NCBI GenBank assembly: GCA_027073875.1
Contig: JALTEO010000256.1
Span: 1 to 7,267, forward strand
DNA: 7,267 nt
From: Bacteroidales bacterium
GTDB taxonomy: Bacteria > Bacteroidota > Bacteroidia > Bacteroidales > JALTDM01
Reading direction: 5' to 3'
Shown here: positions 6,312 to 7,267 of the stretch, one piece after another
Layout of the letters: each line of letters begins with the position of its first letter
Position numbering within the stretch: position 1 is the stretch's first letter
Notes under the pieces: model-generated
What the model was told of the DNA's origin: nothing
The model's input: only the letters and a program-made list of their open reading frames with translations
Databases searched by the model: none
Translations under genes and position numbers: made by a program

Positions 6312-7267
6312 TTAAGGATTATATTCTGATAGTGTCAAAATTTTTTGAAAATCCTTTTCGGCCATTAGTTGTGACAGCGTTACAGCAGGATTATTTTTCA
6401 TATATTTTGAAACAATACGGTAACCCAACCATACGCCTGTTCGTGGAGGTGATTGTGGACCAAAAGGCACGGTAAACGGTCCTTCGTCAATAAATTTCTT
6501 AATGGTCAAATGCTCTTTGTTGAAAAATAACTTGTGTTCTACAAAATAAGTCCACATGCGTTGTTCATTATCATAGCACCAATCTAATTTTTTGGCAGAA
6601 TAGCCAAACTTTAATGAATCGGCAACATCCGGCAGAATTTTGGTTAGCACATATTGAACTTTTCCCTGATAAATCATATTACTAAGCATATTATCGGTGG
6701 TATCCTGCTGTTCAAAAATCATGGTAAGCCAAGCTCGCATAGCATCGGGCAACATCATCCCCGGTTCCATCTTATTGATAATATATTGTGGCAAAGCTAA
6801 TTGTGGATAAAATTTACACTTCTTTCCAAGATAAAAATCAAGTCCGATACCAAGAATAGAATCGTCTGTTACAACTGCCGTATTAAATCCTGATACAAAA
6901 GTATAAATATCAGGAATTTCCTTGTCAGGGAAATAATAGTGATAATAACGAAAAGCAGTGTTAAATTCTTTTTTTTGTGGAAGTAAGTCCTTAAATTTTT
7001 CTTCAACTTTATCATATACTTGACTAACTACATAATCCTCTTTGAAAGTTTTTAGGTGACTTGGGAAATCAATGCTATACGGACTACCAATACCAATAAT
7101 TTGAAAGCAATACATTTCCATAAACTTTCCATATTTCCGACCCAAGAAAATTCCGGCAGAATCACTTCCCTCATTTATCGAAATATTATAAATATCTTTA
7201 TCGAAACGAAAAAAATGTTGTTGAATACGAATAGTAGATATATCCGGATTATGTTCTGTATTACAAG
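6312..7267 (-). CDS. gldB: Gliding motility lipoprotein GldB (5' end cut by window)
   Basis: The frame runs from the window edge to a stop at 6312-6314. The first complete codon is a cysteine (7265-7263) followed by NTEHNPDIS, a likely lipobox cysteine, so probably only the signal peptide is missing. From that cysteine the mature protein would have 317 residues, close to the GldB family size. A TTG at 7145 could be mistaken for a start, but the coding sequence clearly continues upstream. Family-like stretches, numbered from the cysteine, are YTFVSGFN (121-128), GIGLDFYLG (139-147), LPQYI (158-162), MIYQGKVQYVL (197-207), VEHKLFF (242-248) and SPPRTGVWLGYRIV (272-285). GldB is a cell-envelope lipoprotein needed for gliding in Flavobacterium johnsoniae and widespread in Bacteroidota. 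Its link to T9SS function fits the T9SS cargo gene in this window but does not prove motility. No HExxH motif is present. It converges on mlaF. Confidence 0.88.
   Translation of the reverse strand, partial: CNTEHNPDISTIRIQQHFFRFDKDIYNISINEGSDSAGIFLGRKYGKFMEMYCFQIIGIGSPYSIDFPSHLKTFKEDYVVSQVYDKVEEKFKDLLPQKKEFNTAFRYYHYYFPDKEIPDIYTFVSGFNTAVVTDDSILGIGLDFYLGKKCKFYPQLALPQYIINKMEPGMMLPDAMRAWLTMIFEQQDTTDNMLSNMIYQGKVQYVLTKILPDVADSLKFGYSAKKLDWCYDNEQRMWTYFVEHKLFFNKEHLTIKKFIDEGPFTVPFGPQSPPRTGVWLGYRIVSKYMKNNPAVTLSQLMAEKDFQKILTLSEYNP

Noticed and set aside
7143..7145. TTG as the start codon of gldB
   Set aside because: The frame continues upstream with family-like sequence to a probable lipobox cysteine at 7265-7263, so the true start is outside the window.

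Overview
The window looks like chromosomal DNA from a member of the Bacteroidota. The DNA is AT-rich and Shine-Dalgarno motifs are absent. Sequences close to the Bacteroidota promoter consensus (TTTG or TTG near -33, TAnnTTTG near -7) lie in front of three transcription units. The gene content agrees: a type IX secretion (T9SS) cargo protein with a type A C-terminal sorting domain, a GldB lipoprotein, and an MlaE/MlaF pair with typical phylum signatures. I cannot place it below phylum. A marine or sediment Bacteroidales/Marinilabiliales-like or flavobacterium-like organism is only a guess.

Layout. Positions 1-1839 (minus) encode a large secreted multidomain T9SS cargo protein, cut by the window edge a few residues before its C-terminus. 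A 185-bp divergent promoter region separates it from a Crp/Fnr-family regulator (2025-2726, plus). This regulator keeps cysteines at positions resembling the Fe-S ligands of FNR. Converging on it with an 8-bp gap is a two-gene minus-strand unit: a SprT-like zinc metalloprotein (4433-3816), then mannose-1-phosphate guanylyltransferase (3823-2735), overlapping by 8 bp. Divergent from that unit is mlaE-mlaF (4470-5959, plus), joined by an ATGA stop/start overlap. These encode the permease and ATPase of an MCE-type lipid transporter. The substrate-binding MCE protein (MlaD) is not next to them. At the right end, gldB (minus) converges on mlaF and runs off the window just upstream of its probable lipobox cysteine.

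The 352-bp gap between mlaF and gldB has no credible gene but holds the most structured non-coding DNA in the window. One part is a palindromic array of eight CTTTGTG-like heptamers spaced about one helical turn apart (5991-6080). The other is a compact REP/MITE-like element built from outer stems enclosing several mini-hairpins with 3-nt loops (6109-6220).

Functionally the window is mostly cell-envelope biology: a secreted surface protein, GDP-mannose supply for glycans, lipid transport between membranes, and a gliding/T9SS-associated lipoprotein. It also has one regulator that may sense oxygen or redox state. I found no clear novel multi-gene system. The main items for follow-up are the two intergenic elements and the atypical sensor and DNA-recognition residues of the Crp/Fnr protein.
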